Notes: generated by a model from the sequence alone, not told the origin. A stretch of DNA of 64,000 bases from Acanthosepion esculentum (GCA_964036315.1 OZ038488.1:63234754-63298753), one strand, 5' to 3'; shown: positions 43,495 through 54,611, numbered from the stretch's first letter. Numbers and translations: made by a program.

Positions 43495-44420
43495 AGTATA
43501 CTTGTGACGCGTTTCGTCCCTCAGGATGTTATCGGACTAAATTTTGTTATGTTGGTAGGACTGTACATGCGCAGAACAGAGAGATGTTGGGAATTTTAGA
43601 ATTTGATTTTTTTTTTTCGTCTCGCTGAATTCATTTAAAGTCTTTTTCTTGCCATCACTTTTGTAAATAAGTATTCCACACTGTGATGTCATAAGATTTG
43701 CCATGAATGGTCAAATATTGTAAAAAGTCAGGACGCCATTTTGCTTCAGATAACATTGCGATTAAGGCACTCTCTATACATTTATGCAGGAGAGAATTAT
43801 TTCCTTCTTTGTTCAGAGTAGCATTTTTATGTCAAAATTGAGGTAATTCTCATTACGGTGTGAAACCAACGCATTTGATGTATTATTTTTGTAAAACGTC
43901 CTTTTTGTGTTCATATAAAGTTTATTAAATTCCTTGAGGTTTCTTCTATCTATATTGTAACAATTTATTACAGGCAATGGAATAAAATCCTCCTTCAGGT
44001 TTTAGCTTACTGTTTCGATTACTATGACTAATTCTTTTATTGTTTTGGATGTAGTAGCAAAAGAATTTATGTTGAGTTTAGATATATTCTTTCGATTTTA
44101 TGTATGATGGAATTAGTAAGAAGGATATATATCGGGTAATAATCTGAGCTGCATATTCTTCGTGTTCTTAGGTAGAATCAGATGATTGTACCGAATTTTA
44201 CTTTTTTGTTATGATGAGAATAGAAGTTAATTATGGCGTTTTTGATGGTTGACTTCCTGTGGACACCTGGTATTAAAATCTTATTAATGCGGCGCAGCTT
44301 GATATGTAATAATGGTAAAGAATTGTGATCTTCCATTTCGTATATAAATTCCATTGTATGTTCGAATTTGTTTAATTGGTGCGTGCGTGTATAGATTCCA
44401 GCATAATATCCTCCGTTTTT
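43495..44420 (-). pseudogene. Penelope-like element: RT thumb and GIY-YIG-region remnant
   Basis: Minus strand from 44375: FEHTMEFIYEMEDHNSLPLL / HIKLRRINKILIPGVHRKST / IKNAIINFYSHHNKKVKFGT, then after one stop FYLRTRRICSSDY. This is the conserved PLE stretch 'FT-E-E-NNSLPFLD--I-R-----T-VYRKPT-T--YI-F-S-HP---K----------RA--IC'. Further on, DRRNLKEFNKLYMNTKRTFY and ALVSHRNENYLNFDIK (about 43960-43830) correspond to the C-terminal linker/endonuclease region, in which the GIY-YIG motif itself is not readable. Few stops, so moderately young. A hammerhead-like word follows at 43508-43548. Confidence 0.75.
43500..43552 (-). ncRNA. Hammerhead-like motif at PLE 3' end (degenerate)
   Basis: Minus strand reads TAGTCCGATAACATCCTGAG followed by GGACGAAACGCGTCAC. 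CGAAACGCGTC is the 3' half of a type I hammerhead with very short stem III (as in PLE-associated ribozymes), and AGTCC/GGAC can form stem II. The 5' core CTGATGA expected before AGTCC is degraded (AATTT). Activity is unlikely in this copy. Confidence 0.45.
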
Positions 44421-44496
44421 CTGTGAAGAATATTAATCACATCAAAGAATTTCAGATTATTAGGCGAGTAACTACATATCTGGCTACAAACTTATC

Positions 44497-44513
44497 TCTC
44501 TCTCTCTCTCTCC

Positions 44514-44570
<57 letters not shown>
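44497..44570. repeat. (TC)n and (TA)n microsatellite
   Basis: TCTC run 44497-44512 followed by TA array 44516-44570. Confidence 0.95.
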
Positions 44571-44573
<3 letters not shown>

Positions 44574-44784
44574 TTATCTTAGCAATTCACCTCTGAAAAT
44601 GGTCTTGGATGAGATTGAAAGTACTTGGGAAAATAGAAGAAATAACCAAAACTACGACGTCATTCATACTCAGTTTTGTAACAGCACTAAGAAACTGCCC
44701 CGTGAATTTGAGAGGATTGAAATAAAATAATCATAATATGTCTAGAATTTTCAACCAAACATGATTGAATGAATATAAACTGCT

Positions 44785-44794
<10 letters not shown>

Positions 44795-44853
<59 letters not shown>
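44795..44853. repeat. (TA)n microsatellite
   Basis: TA array of about 30 units. Confidence 0.95.
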
Positions 44854-44857
<4 letters not shown>

Positions 44858-45442
44858 GGATTTTAAAGTGTCTGAACCTTTTCAAAAGTAATTTACAAGC
44901 TCACTTACGCTTTGAAGGATTTTATAGTCCTGACCGTTTCTATCATATATTCAATAATAATAATAATAAGAAGAAGAAGAAGAAGAACTAAATTAGCCCT
45001 GTAATGCATAAAGTTTCCTTAAAAGTTTAATTCTTTCTTCTTAATATCTCTTGTTTCTAATGGTAATCTTAGGGCTCGCGGATTTTAAATTTTAAGCAAT
45101 CCTCTCTGAAAAGTTTGGTCGCCATACATTAATGGGTTAAATGGTTTCCACATCCTAAATTTTTCTGAGTTAATTAGACCAAAGCAGCTATGAAACTTAC
45201 GGATTATTAAATCCAGAGTTTTGGACTCTATATAAAGGATATATTTCATAAGTAATGAAACGATCTGATCATCTGTCAAATTACTCAGACCTTCCCCTGT
45301 CTAACTGAACATTTCCCATATTACACGAAATCATTACACGATTTTTCTAACTCTTTCTTACTTTGCGGGAACAATTTCACGCCTTAAGACCCTTGATGAT
45401 TTACACTACCTTCAGCGCGCACATGTGTATGTTTTTACGAGT

Positions 45443-45476
<34 letters not shown>

Positions 45477-46330
45477 CTATTTTTGCTTGTAGTTGTGTTA
45501 TTTATAGAAATATACGTATCTGTAAGAATTAATCTGTTTCAATTTCTTTTAGTATTGATCGAGGAATCAATTTGTGCTTCTTGTAATTTAATTTATTTCG
45601 CTAAAATCATTAATTTTTATTTGAAGAATTCCTATCAAGTAACCATTTTCGGTTCGCTTTAAGGGAAAAGAGACATTCGTTTTTCTAAACTCCCGTGGTT
45701 CTTTCTTTTTTTTTCTAATCGACTCGACCTCATACTTGACAAGCAGCCATTTCAAAGAAATTATAGGCTTCTGTCCTGAAGATCTTCCAGCAGCAATTAA
45801 TGCCGATCGTGCACTATAATTTACGAGAGAAACGCCTGTGCTAAACGTAGTGATATTTCAAAGGCATGACTTATTCTAAAACTCCTCAAATGCGTGCGAG
45901 CTTTCTATTAGGTTCATGCAAATCCCCCGAGCGTAAACACTTTACACAGTGTTAAAGAAATCGTACATGCGCCGTTGAAGTTCATTCAACACTTTATGTC
46001 ATTTGTTATCAATCACTTCTACTGCGTTCGCTTCTGATCTGAAGAAAACAAAATGTCTCTGACTGAAAGTTGCATCTATACATGCGGAAATAGTATTTCT
46101 AATTTACATTTTTTAAAGGCCGATTATTTTCCTTATCTTTATTGTTGTTATCATAGTTTCAGCCATTCAAATCTCTGGCCTCCATCAATTAATTGTTGAT
46201 CCGATAAATTTTCAAATAAAATAATAACTGAGCAGTATTAAATAAGAAAAGTAGATTAACTCATCGACACTGCTCTGACCTTTTTGTCCCCCCCCCCCTG
46301 GTGCCCCAACTACATTGATTTAAACGTGCT
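44854..46330. other. Unassigned stretch with short simple repeats
   Basis: TAA/AAG run at 44953-44990 and GT array at 45441-45477. The 99-codon frame at 45363-45662 spans the GT array and shows no family motif. No element recognised. Confidence 0.5.
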
Positions 46331-46620
46331 ACTACGGTGTAGTAATGGATAGCGGTTCGTATTGAGGAATCGGAGAGCCGAGTTCAAATTCTAGTCGAAT
46401 CCATTACTCACGTGCTAATACCCTTTGGAAAGGTATAAATCCTGCTCTTCTCCCCCCGCTACAGCTATGTGTAAATAGCAGGACAGTCCGAGTTCTATAG
46501 CCTTGGATAACAACTTGTCTATCGAAGAAAGAAATGGCAGCTTATTACAGAAAAAACATCTGCCTTATTATTCCTGTATCGAAAGATACATGATCGCCTA
46601 GGCGTTTATCACGCAAGGTA
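46331..46620 (+). mobile_element. SINE-A, near full length
   Basis: GGTGTAGTAATGGATAGCGG, B-box form GAGTTCAAATTCTAG, CTCACGTGCTAATACCCTTT, GTGTAAATAGCAGGACAGTC, TATAGCCTTGGATAACAACT, hairpin TGTATCGAAAGATACA and 3' end GCGTTTATCACGCAAGG. Confidence 0.87.
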
Positions 46621-46669
46621 CATAACTGACTGACTAGACTGGCATCTAGGTCCCAGCCATTTTTTTAAA

Positions 46670-47148
46670 GCATTTCACCCCAAGCAAAGTGGGAATGCCA
46701 CTAGTTCGCAAGGGTCTAAAAAGAGTGTAAGGGAGGAAAAAGACTGAGTATACGGGGGTGTGAGGAAAGGATAAAAAGAACAAAGGGGGCGAATAAAAAG
46801 AACGAGGACAAGGCATCAGAAGATGTCAGTTGACATTGCATTTAAATTTTTGAAGATTATAGTTATCAAGCAAGCCAGTAAGAGGGAGTTACATTGTCAG
46901 GAAATGCGAGAGAAGAAGCTGTTAGAGTAGAAGAAGCGGGTACATTTAACTGTTTCGATAGTAAAAGGGTGGGACCGAGATGCCAACCTAGTAGCACGCT
47001 TAAATTCATGCAGATGCGGCACCAGTCAAAATAGCTCGTCAGAGCAGATGCTATGAAAATATTTAGAGAAAAGACAGAGGGAAGCCACATCACGTCTGTG
47101 AGAAAGTGACTGGAATCGAGACGCCAAATCAGGACAGATCACCGTTGA
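46670..47148 (-). pseudogene. LINE-B C-terminal fragment with 3' UTR
   Basis: 3' end near 46675 (CCCCAAGCAAAGTGGGAATG). Minus strand shows HRCEF-LSVLLGWHLG and RLDVASLC-like blocks near 47090, and LNSCA-like codons typical of the family around 46980. It is head to head with the next feature; the junction is at about 47150. Confidence 0.7.
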
Positions 47149-47149
47149 A

Positions 47150-47372
47150 ATAGTTAAATGTAACCGCCACTTCTGCAACAACAGCGTCTTCTCTCGCACT
47201 TCCTGCCTGTGAAACTCCCTTCCTTTTTCTTGCTTCCCTGATAACTACAATCCTCAAAAATTTAAATGCAACGTTAATCGCTATCTTCTGTTACTTTTAT
47301 TCCTGTCCTTCTATCCTTTCTTCAATCCCTCCCACACCCACTCTTTTCTCTCACTTTTACTCTCCTTTACCC
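47150..47372 (+). pseudogene. LINE-B C-terminal fragment
   Basis: CNRHFCNNSVFSRTSCL-NSLP-like sequence at about 47160-47225 matches 'SCFLSRTSHLWNSLPVTCF'. FKCNVNRYLLLLL lies at about 47260-47300, then a C-rich 3' UTR. The CCCCCCACCAG at 47370 joins directly to SINE-A. Confidence 0.7.
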
Positions 47373-47374
47373 CC

Positions 47375-47567
47375 CACCAGTCGAATCTATTACATTCACT
47401 TACGTGCTAAAACCCTTGGGAAAGGTATGAATTCTCTTCTCCCCCCCCCCCACCAGATATGGGTAAATAGCAGGATAGTCCGGTTTCTATAGCCTTGGAT
47501 GGCAATTGGTCTACCGCAGAAAAAATGCCAACCTACTGCGGGAAAAAAAATCTGCCTAAGCGTGTAC
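47375..47567 (+). mobile_element. SINE-A, 5' truncated
   Basis: Starts at AGTCGAATCTATTACATTCA, just after the B box, and runs through GGGTAAATAGCAGGATAGTC, TATAGCCTTGGATGGCAATT to CTGCCTAAGCGTGTAC. Confidence 0.85.
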
Positions 47568-47730
47568 CCGGTCTGTCCTGCTATTTACCCGTAGATGGGG
47601 GAGAAGAAGAGGATTCATACGTTTTCAAAGGTTATTAGCACGTAAGTGAATGTAATGGATTTGACTGGAATCCGAAATCGGCTCTACGATTTCTCAATCT
47701 GCGTCGCTATCCATTACTCCACCGTAGGGG
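47568..47730 (-). mobile_element. SINE-A, 3' truncated, inverted
   Basis: Minus-strand head GGTGGAGTAATGGATAGCGA, body ATTCACTTACGTGCTAATAA, end GGGTAAATAGCAGGACAGAC at 47568. It abuts the plus copy, giving an inverted SINE-A pair. Confidence 0.87.
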
Positions 47731-47744
47731 TTTCTAGTAGTTTC

Positions 47745-47945
47745 CACACTGTGTCTGCTATAAACACTGTTATCTGCATATCTCATGTTGTTAAGATTGA
47801 CGCCGTCAATAGCGAATCCTGGTAGGACTTCTAATTCTCACAGAATAGCCTCGGTTGAATAAGTCCGGAGTGAAGACACATCCTTGTTTTACACCTATTT
47901 TTCAGTTCTTTCTAGAGAAAGTCAATTTTCTTACATGAAGAAGAG
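47745..47945 (-). pseudogene. RTE-like LINE RT motif C fragment
   Basis: Minus strand: KQGCVFTPDLFN at about 47900-47865 (motif B end 'GVRQGCVLSPDLFN') and VNLNNMRYAD-SVYSRHSV at about 47810-47750 (motif C YADDTV, second Asp altered). Short and frameshifted. Confidence 0.75.
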
Positions 47946-48039
47946 ACTTAGGGCAACAGTGATATGTTTTTACTCACAATACAATGGACATAGCATGCGT
48001 ACAGCAAGACATTTTTAACGAAAATATCATTTTCTTTTT

Positions 48040-48590
48040 TTACCGGATTCACGCCAAGCAAGGCAGCAATGCCACTAAAGCACAAAGGGTTACAGGGTGT
48101 GGAAGAATTAAGAACAGAAACATTAATGATGAGCAGAAAGAAAAGAGATTTATCAGATGGAGAGTAGATAGCGATTGATATTGCATTTCAACTTTTGCAG
48201 ATTAAAGTTGGCTGGAAAGCATGATGCCTGAAGGAAGTTCCACAAGCGAGAAGTGCCAGAGAAGAAACTGATAGCATAGAATTTACGGCTACATCTAGCC
48301 AACTGAACTGTAAATTGATGAGATTCCGACACCAGCCTAGTACTGCGCTTAAATTCAAAAAGTCTATGTAACATAGCGAAGAACTCATTCACTTACCATA
48401 AATATATTTACAGTAAACACATACGGAGACAATATTACGGCGGTGAGAAAATGAGTAGAGCCGAGCTGCCAGATCAGGACCAATAATATTGCATTTACAA
48501 GAAAGCTGATACATACATTCAGAAAAAATTGGCTGAAATTTTCTGAAATGTATAATGAAAAAATAGCGCCTGGAGAATTAAACACTTACA
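48040..48590 (-). pseudogene. LINE-B C-terminus with 3' UTR
   Basis: Open minus frame 48392-48153: MNEFFAMLHRLFEFKRSTRL / VSESHQFTVQLARCSRKFYA / ISFFSGTSRLWNFLQASCF / NLQKLKCNINRYLL, closely matching 25340-25598. Upstream, to 48590, frames break up. 3' UTR at 48050-48110 matches 46680 and 24110. Confidence 0.85.
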
Positions 48591-49217
48591 GGGCAGCTTA
48601 AAAGCAAGAGACATTTGGATGCAGCAAGTAACCTACTTAATTGGTTTGATTTATGGTTGGCAAAATAAGGCTAAAATGTGATTGGCAAAAATTCAAATGA
48701 CAATGACAGAAGACAGGAAGATTAGAGGGCCATAATCCTGACAGAAAATGGCATATAAAAATAAAAATAAAATATTTTTCGAATGAATTTTTCATATTTT
48801 GGCATCCAAAACAGATATTCCATCCCAGCCTAATTTCTGCTAAAAACTTTTCTTAATTGCAATTCATTTATACCATTTTTATTTATTTGTATCTGTCATT
48901 TTTGATGCGCCCCAAGAAATGCTCTCAGTAATTGTAACTGCAATAATTACTGCTGCTGCTTAAATCATGGCTAGCTCTACATTCATATCCTAGGAAAGAT
49001 TTGCATCAATTATTTGATTATATGAATTTTATATTTTATTCTGAAGACTGCATTGTGTGACAATGGGGGATAGTCTGCAACTTAATATTTTTAATGGAAA
49101 ATTACCAAACTTGCAATAAAAATATTTCTCGGGTTTACCTGCATGTTAAATGTATGATGAAATGAAGTGTAATATAGACAATTCAGAGCGTTTCCAATAT
49201 TAATTATTTTATGAGTA
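48591..49217. other. Unassigned AT-rich stretch
   Basis: No recognised element. Confidence 0.5.
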
Positions 49218-49606
49218 TTTTTTATGAAAAGTAAGTAAAGAAATTTAAAAAAATAAGTTTGTAAAGATAATTTACACATGAATTGCAAAGAATTAAAAAC
49301 ATATTCAATAATCTATGTTGTAACTGTTGTCCTCATCTTTATTGCCATATTCACGACGTTTCGGCTATTGTACGCTCCGGCCTTCTTCGGTGGATAGATC
49401 GTCCCAGTTCATTTTTTATGAAAAGTAAGTAAATAAATTTAAAAAAAATAAGTCTGTAAAGATAATTTACATATGAATTGCAAAGAATTTTTAAAAAATT
49501 CAATAATCTATGTTGTAACTGTTGTCCTCATCTTTATTGGCATATTCACGACGTTTCGGCTATTGTACGCTCCGGCCTTCTTCGGTGGATAGATCGTCTC
49601 AGTTGT
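49218..49606 (-). repeat. 194-bp direct tandem duplication of a retroelement tail
   Basis: Copy 1 49218-49411 and copy 2 49412-49606 are contiguous and differ at only a few positions. Both contain TTTTTATGAAAAGTAAGTAA, AATCTATGTTGTAACTGTTG and TTCACGACGTTTCGGCTATT. On the minus strand each reads GAAGAAGGCCGGAGCG ... TAGCCGAAACGTCGTGAAT, then GGCAATAAAGATGAGGACAA: a GGC/GCC hairpin followed by CGAAACGTC. Confidence 0.92.
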
Positions 49607-49624
49607 ACATGCCATGCCTTTTCC

Positions 49625-49745
49625 GGATGTTTCAGTTATTTCCCTTTAACTAAACTCTCCAAAGGTTTGTTCACCACTGCAGCGTACAACGGCCGAAACA
49701 TTGTGAATATGGCAATACATATGAGTACAACAGTCCGATCAATCT
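49625..49745 (+). repeat. Inverted, diverged copy of the same tail
   Basis: GCGTACAACGGCCGAAACAT / TGTGAATATGGCAATACATA / TGAGTACAACAGTC is the plus-strand counterpart of the 49.3-49.6-kb repeat, ending AATAATGTAAAC. Confidence 0.8.
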
Positions 49746-50049
49746 AAATAATGTAAACTTATGTTGTGATTTGTTAATTATTTCTAAATATGTAATTTTT
49801 TAAATTTTTTTCTCTATTCTTGAAATGAGTGAAGAAGTCAAGTGAGGAGTTTACCGCATATAAAGCTGTACATGTGAATCCCCTAAAGACTGAAAGTTCC
49901 TCAATATACGGCCCAGAACTGTCAATTTCAGACAGTTTTGACCCATGCAGCTCTTTTTTTTTTTTCATTTGTTCGGCAATCCTGACATTTTGAAAATAAA
50001 ATATTTAGGTCAGTTACATTATTTATATCCACCAACACAGATATTTACA

Positions 50050-50287
50050 CCTCCGACTTGTCCACGGAGTATAATTATTTTCCACAGTCCAACCGTTCAC
50101 TCACAGGCGGGATGTGTGCAAGTCTCTCACTGCTCTCTCGCTACTACCATGGAAAGTGTTTGGATGAACTGTATCTCCTGGTTCCACTAGGTCTGACCAT
50201 AACGGCAAGGACCCGCCATACCACTTGCATAGTAACAAACAACCCTCATTCCCTTTGTAGTCTATCGGCGAGAAGTACGTTCTACTC
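50050..50287 (+). pseudogene. LINE-A C-terminal ORF, 5' part before LTR insertion
   Basis: THRRDV near 50098 followed by frame RYYHGKCLDELYLLVPLGLT / ITARTRHTTCIVTNNPHSLC / SLSARSTFYS at about 50137-50287. Matches the 37.26-38.0-kb LINE-A copy. The frame continues exactly in the 50567-50820 feature when the intervening 279 bp plus one TACTC copy are ignored. Confidence 0.88.
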
Positions 50288-50566
50288 TGATGTAATGAAT
50301 ATGCATACACCTGTGTTCCCCCTCACAGGAATATGATTGGCTGGTGTCAGTCATAAATACAGACTGACGTGGAGGTACGATAGAGAGACCAAGTCTATGA
50401 CGACGCCCATTGGACTACGCCATTGGATATCCTATTGGTCTACGCCTATTGCCTACCTCTATTGACTACGACTACGACGAGTACCAGTCGATTACGGTTA
50501 CCTGCGAGATTGTACTACTTGGTTACAGTAGCCAAAACCACTTAGCTACCTCGAACAAATATATCA
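50288..50566. mobile_element. Solo LTR with 5-bp target duplication
   Basis: 279 bp beginning TGATGTAATG and ending AATATATCA, with terminal inverted TGAT/ATCA. Flanked by TACTC at 50283-50287 and TACTC at 50567-50571. TG...CA ends and a 5-bp duplication are those of LTR retrotransposons (Ty3/gypsy, BEL or copia). No coding sequence or second LTR is present, so it is most simply a solo LTR left by LTR-LTR recombination. Family not recognised. Confidence 0.85.
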
Positions 50567-50820
50567 TACTCAAGCAGCATCTTCCCGCGAACCACTTCTC
50601 TGTGGAGCAGTCTCCCAAGAGGATGTTTCCCCCATCACTCGAATCTTAACCTGTTCAAGTCTAGAGTTAACTGTTATCTTCCCCTCCTATCTATATAAAC
50701 TACCCCTTAACGTAATCCTCTACCTCGAGGGCACCTGGGCTTTCTACAAGGCAAATCCTACTGTAAAGGCAAAGAAATGAAGGAAGTTCCACTACGACAG
50801 TTATTTCTACTCCGTTGGAC
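50567..50820 (+). pseudogene. LINE-A C-terminal ORF, 3' part after LTR insertion
   Basis: Continuing the frame across the duplicated TACTC: SSSIFPRTTSLWSSLPRGCF / PHHSNLNLFKSRVNCYLPL / LSI then stop at about 50697. 'FPRTTSLW-SLP--CFP---NLNLFKSRVN-YL' is the standard C-terminus of this LINE group. The 3' UTR extends to about 50820. Confidence 0.88.
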
Positions 50821-50839
50821 ACTTCTCTGAAAACTACGG

Positions 50840-51060
50840 ATGTGCATGTGGCATAATGATTAGCGGCTAGAAATGAAAAATCTGAGAGCCGAACTAATCG
50901 GGTTCATTACATTCACTTGTGCGCAAATACCCTTGGGAAAGGTATAAAGCTATTTCCGCTTTTCAACTATGGGTTAAATAGTAAGACTTGTATCTGGAAA
51001 AATCACTGTTATTCTAAAGAAAACGTTAATGCAATATTCCGTCGCAAAAAGATACATTCT
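50840..51060 (+). mobile_element. SINE-A-related copy, long-tail variant
   Basis: Head GGATGTGCATGTGGCATAAT resembles the 5S/tRNA junction of the copies at 57559 and 56588. Then TGAGAGCCGAAC, CATTCACTTGTGCGCAAATA, CCCTTGGGAAAGGTATAAAG, CAACTATGGGTTAAATAGTA and AGACTTGTATCTGGAAAAAT, shared with 34505-34710. B box damaged. Confidence 0.75.
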
Positions 51061-51999
51061 TCTTGTCATCTCAAAATATATTTTGGATTTAAATGACCTA
51101 CGAAATTTCGATAAACCGTAAAAAAAAAACAACAAATCAAAACCGAAAACCCCACAATCTTGACCTCTCAAGTCAAAGGTTTATCACTATTTGTTCTTCT
51201 TATCCGCATAATCATAACTTCCTTCTTCTTGCTTCAACCTTTACTACCACTCTACCACGAGTGGCTCCTGAGCATTGTATTGAGTGAAATTTAGTATATG
51301 ACGAAGGTACCTGGAAAAATTTATTCACTCAAAACCGACGGAATGCATAGTTTAAATGAAAATTAGCATGATGTTTTCGAAAGCGAAGAGAAATAATTCA
51401 AGGTTTGAATAATAATTACAAGAATTTAGTTAAATAGAATATTTTTTCAGTTAAATGATGGCCATTTCGTCATTTAAAAATACACATACGATCTTTTTTC
51501 CTCGCTAGGAGTAGATAAGATTGCCTATCGTCCGGTTCACACTTCTTTTGAACAGAAGTATAGGTTTATATATTCTTTCCTTTTCAGGATTGAGTTTCTA
51601 GTTCTTTTTTTTTTTCCTTTTCCTTCTCTTTCATTTTTAGCAATCTTTTGCATCTTATTGGCATTATCGCCTTGCTTGAGATAAATTGGAACAAAAAAGC
51701 GAGTTTAACTTCTGTTTCGTATCACCTTATCTAAAGTCGTAAAGTTTCAACATCTAACTTCAAACCAAAGAGATAAACCTGAACTCATAAAATCGGCTTA
51801 ACTCACAAGATAAAAATAACGCTGGATTCCAACATAAAAGTACAAATGATATTTCGGAATACCAATGATAGTTTAGGAACAACATGAATTACAATAGATC
51901 TTTTAGATAATACTCGTTTACCCATACTATTTAAAAATGATGGTAATATTTAAATCATTTTGCCCTTTTTATTTTGTACTTTCTGTATTAGTAATCAAG
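51061..51999. other. Unassigned AT-rich stretch
   Basis: No recognised element; T-rich run at 51606-51640. Confidence 0.5.
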
Positions 52000-52590
52000 T
52001 ATTTTATCTATTAGCTAGGAAGGATAATTTCGTGGTAATTATATTGAAGCAATTGCTAGGTATCCTGCTAGGAAAGTTGGTTGCAAGAATCTTGTACATT
52101 AATAAATATACCATTTTGAATATTACTACCATATCTGGTCTGGAGCTTCTACATCATATCTCAAGATTAGTGACACAATGCGAAGAAGGGTCTGCAATGT
52201 AATCGGTCCTGACCTGGCATCTCGACTTCAGTCACTTTCTCACCGACATAACGTGGCTTCCCTCTGTCTTTTCTACTAACATTTTCATGGCAATTGTTGG
52301 GATAAGCGATTTCTTCCCTGATTTCACGAACGCTTGAACTAGATTGGCAGTTAGATCTCACCGTTTTAATGTTGAACAAGGTAAATGTAACCGTATTTTC
52401 TATTCTAATAGTTACCTTTCTTGCATTTCTCTCCTGTGGAACTGTCGATTTCCTGCTTCTCTGCTACCGAGAATCTTCAATAATTTAAATGCGTCTTGCG
52501 TCTTTCTGAAATCTGTTATTTCATTGCCCTTTCTCCTCACTATATTCTTCTCATTCTCTTTCACTTCTAGTAACCCCCCTTGCGTCTTAG
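52000..52590 (+). pseudogene. LINE-B thumb and C-terminal fragment
   Basis: ITTISGLELLHHISRLVTQC (about 52120-52180, diverged thumb), then RRVCNVIGPDLASRLQSLS / HRHNVASLCLFY across a frame change (about 52185-52270), and RSHRFNVEQGKCNRIFYSNS / YLSCISLLWNCRFPASLLP at about 52350-52470. Same domain order as 24750-25600. Confidence 0.8.
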
Positions 52591-52599
52591 TGTCTTTAT

Positions 52600-53030
52600 A
52601 ACCTTACATGGAGTGAACTGATTTTTCAAAAAAAAATGGACAAGAATTATACTGGATGCAAGAGTTATGCGAACTATCAGAGAAATTCTGAGAATACCAA
52701 AAACTGAACATGTGACCAACGAGGAAGTTCCAAAGAAAATGATACACAAAAAGGAGACGTTCAATTAAAACCCTGGAAGTAAAAGTTAGGGACACATTAA
52801 GAAGAAAAGAGGATTTGAAATATTCAAAACTCAAAAGACATATTGAAGGCAGCGAGGAGAAAGGGAAAATGCCAAATTTTATAAACAGATGGCAGAGCAG
52901 AAAAATGGTAAAAAGTCAAATATTGCTTCGAACTACATGAAAGTGGAACATGTTCATAGTTATGACCCTAGAAGTCCTAAAAGCACACTGCACATAAATG
53001 TATATCGTCGCATGTAAGAAAGAAATTTAC
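52600..53030 (+). pseudogene. RTE-like LINE C-terminal fragment
   Basis: LRIPKTEHVTNEEVPKKM at about 52690-52745 matches 'MLRIPWTEHVTNEEVLKKM'. Later LKRHIEGSEEKGKMPNFINR and WQSRKMVKSQIL at about 52825-52925 match the 'L-GHIEGKRSRGRQR-TYL--L--WM' tail. Frameshifts. Confidence 0.8.
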
Positions 53031-53942
53031 TTTTAAAGTAATTTAAAATGAACATATCCAAAGCAAGCAAACAAGAACTGAAAGGCTATAGATTAGCAAC
53101 TTGCTGGTTTTTTTTAGGAAAGACATATTCAGTTAATATGGTAATACGTGGCCTAATCACATATTGGTATCGGATAATAGCAACAGAATATTTCGTTGCT
53201 ACTAAGAAGGGTCGTTTGGGATGGAGAACGACATATCAAACCTAGATGTGTTATTAAATATCGAAATAAATCTTTTCATAATATATGAATCCCTATGTAA
53301 ACATTTGTTGCTTATAACTAAATCTGCAAGTACCTTATATCAGGTGTCTTCTTTTGGGCGGGAATCGTACCCCTTTCCATGTGAAGTAGTGTATTCTAGT
53401 CCTTAAAGAGAAGTCATTACGGGGCCGATGAATATATAAATTTATATTTTGTCTTAGATTAGATAAGTCTTTTTTTAATAATTTTAGATATTCTAAGAAT
53501 CTTATCATAGACAGTTCTTTGAGAAGCGAGTTGAATAAATCATACTTAAAAGCGTCAGCTCTTATACTATCACTGAAATTAAGCAGCGCCAAGTCTGTTT
53601 AGTATATTTGATTGGCGGTCACTAGGTAACGAAAGCAACGTTGGAATAAACACCAACACAAAAAATCACACGTTTTAAAATAGGGGAGGTATAAAATTTA
53701 GCGGTGCCTACAATGACAGACGATTGTTTCTGAATATCTTTCGTGTGCTTTGCTAATAAACCACAAAAAGCCAGAGATGAGAAGAAAAGTTTCACATTCA
53801 TATCTGTGCATTGTTGTAACTTAGTAGTAAAGATAATGGTGCGTTTTATCCAAGGTTTGGGATGCAGACCCTGGTTGCCACCCAAGGCTAGATAGTCTAA
53901 TCTGCGCTGCTATTTAAACTAATTTTCATTTTTTCAGTTGTT
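53031..53942. other. Unassigned stretch
   Basis: No recognised element; several short frames lack motifs. Confidence 0.5.
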
Positions 53943-53966
53943 GTAATAATAATAATAATAATAATA
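53943..53966. repeat. (TAA)n microsatellite
   Basis: Short TAA array at the 5' boundary of an RLE-LINE fragment. Confidence 0.9.
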
Positions 53967-54611
53967 GCGCTAGAACCCAATGAATATAAAACACGCCATG
54001 ATAGTGTGTCCCAATATCTGCACTGGAAAATATGCAACTTTTACGGGAAGGAAACTAAAAGAAACCGGTATGAACATCACCCAGACCCGGTTACACAATT
54101 AAGACCTGTAACAATTTTATAGGACTTTGCAATACACAGACAGAACAATCAAAGCTAATCGCCTAGACATAGGGATCAAAGACCAAAAGAACAGAATGTG
54201 CTTTCTTATTGACATGTCAGTCCCTGCAAATTGTAAAGGATCTTTGAAGATCTTAACAAAAAACTATCAAAATACAAGGATCTTGAAGTGGAAATCTAAC
54301 ACATGTGGCATATGAGGACATAAATACTTCCAGTACTGGTTGGACCACGCGGATTGATTGGAAAAGGTTCAAATAGACTTATTGAACGGATTACTGGTAG
54401 CTCATGCCTTAAAGAAATACAAAAACTTATACTAGAACAGCTCACACATTACGAAGAACTTTATCTATGTAAAATGTGTGTGATCTTTGAGTTTTTGTTT
54501 TTTATAAAATAAAAAAAAGAAGTTCCGTGGAAAATGTCACGAAGCCATTTGTGACCTTAAGTCTCTGGTTGGAAGCCAGGAGAAAATGTTTGTACATCAG
54601 AAGTCAAAGGC

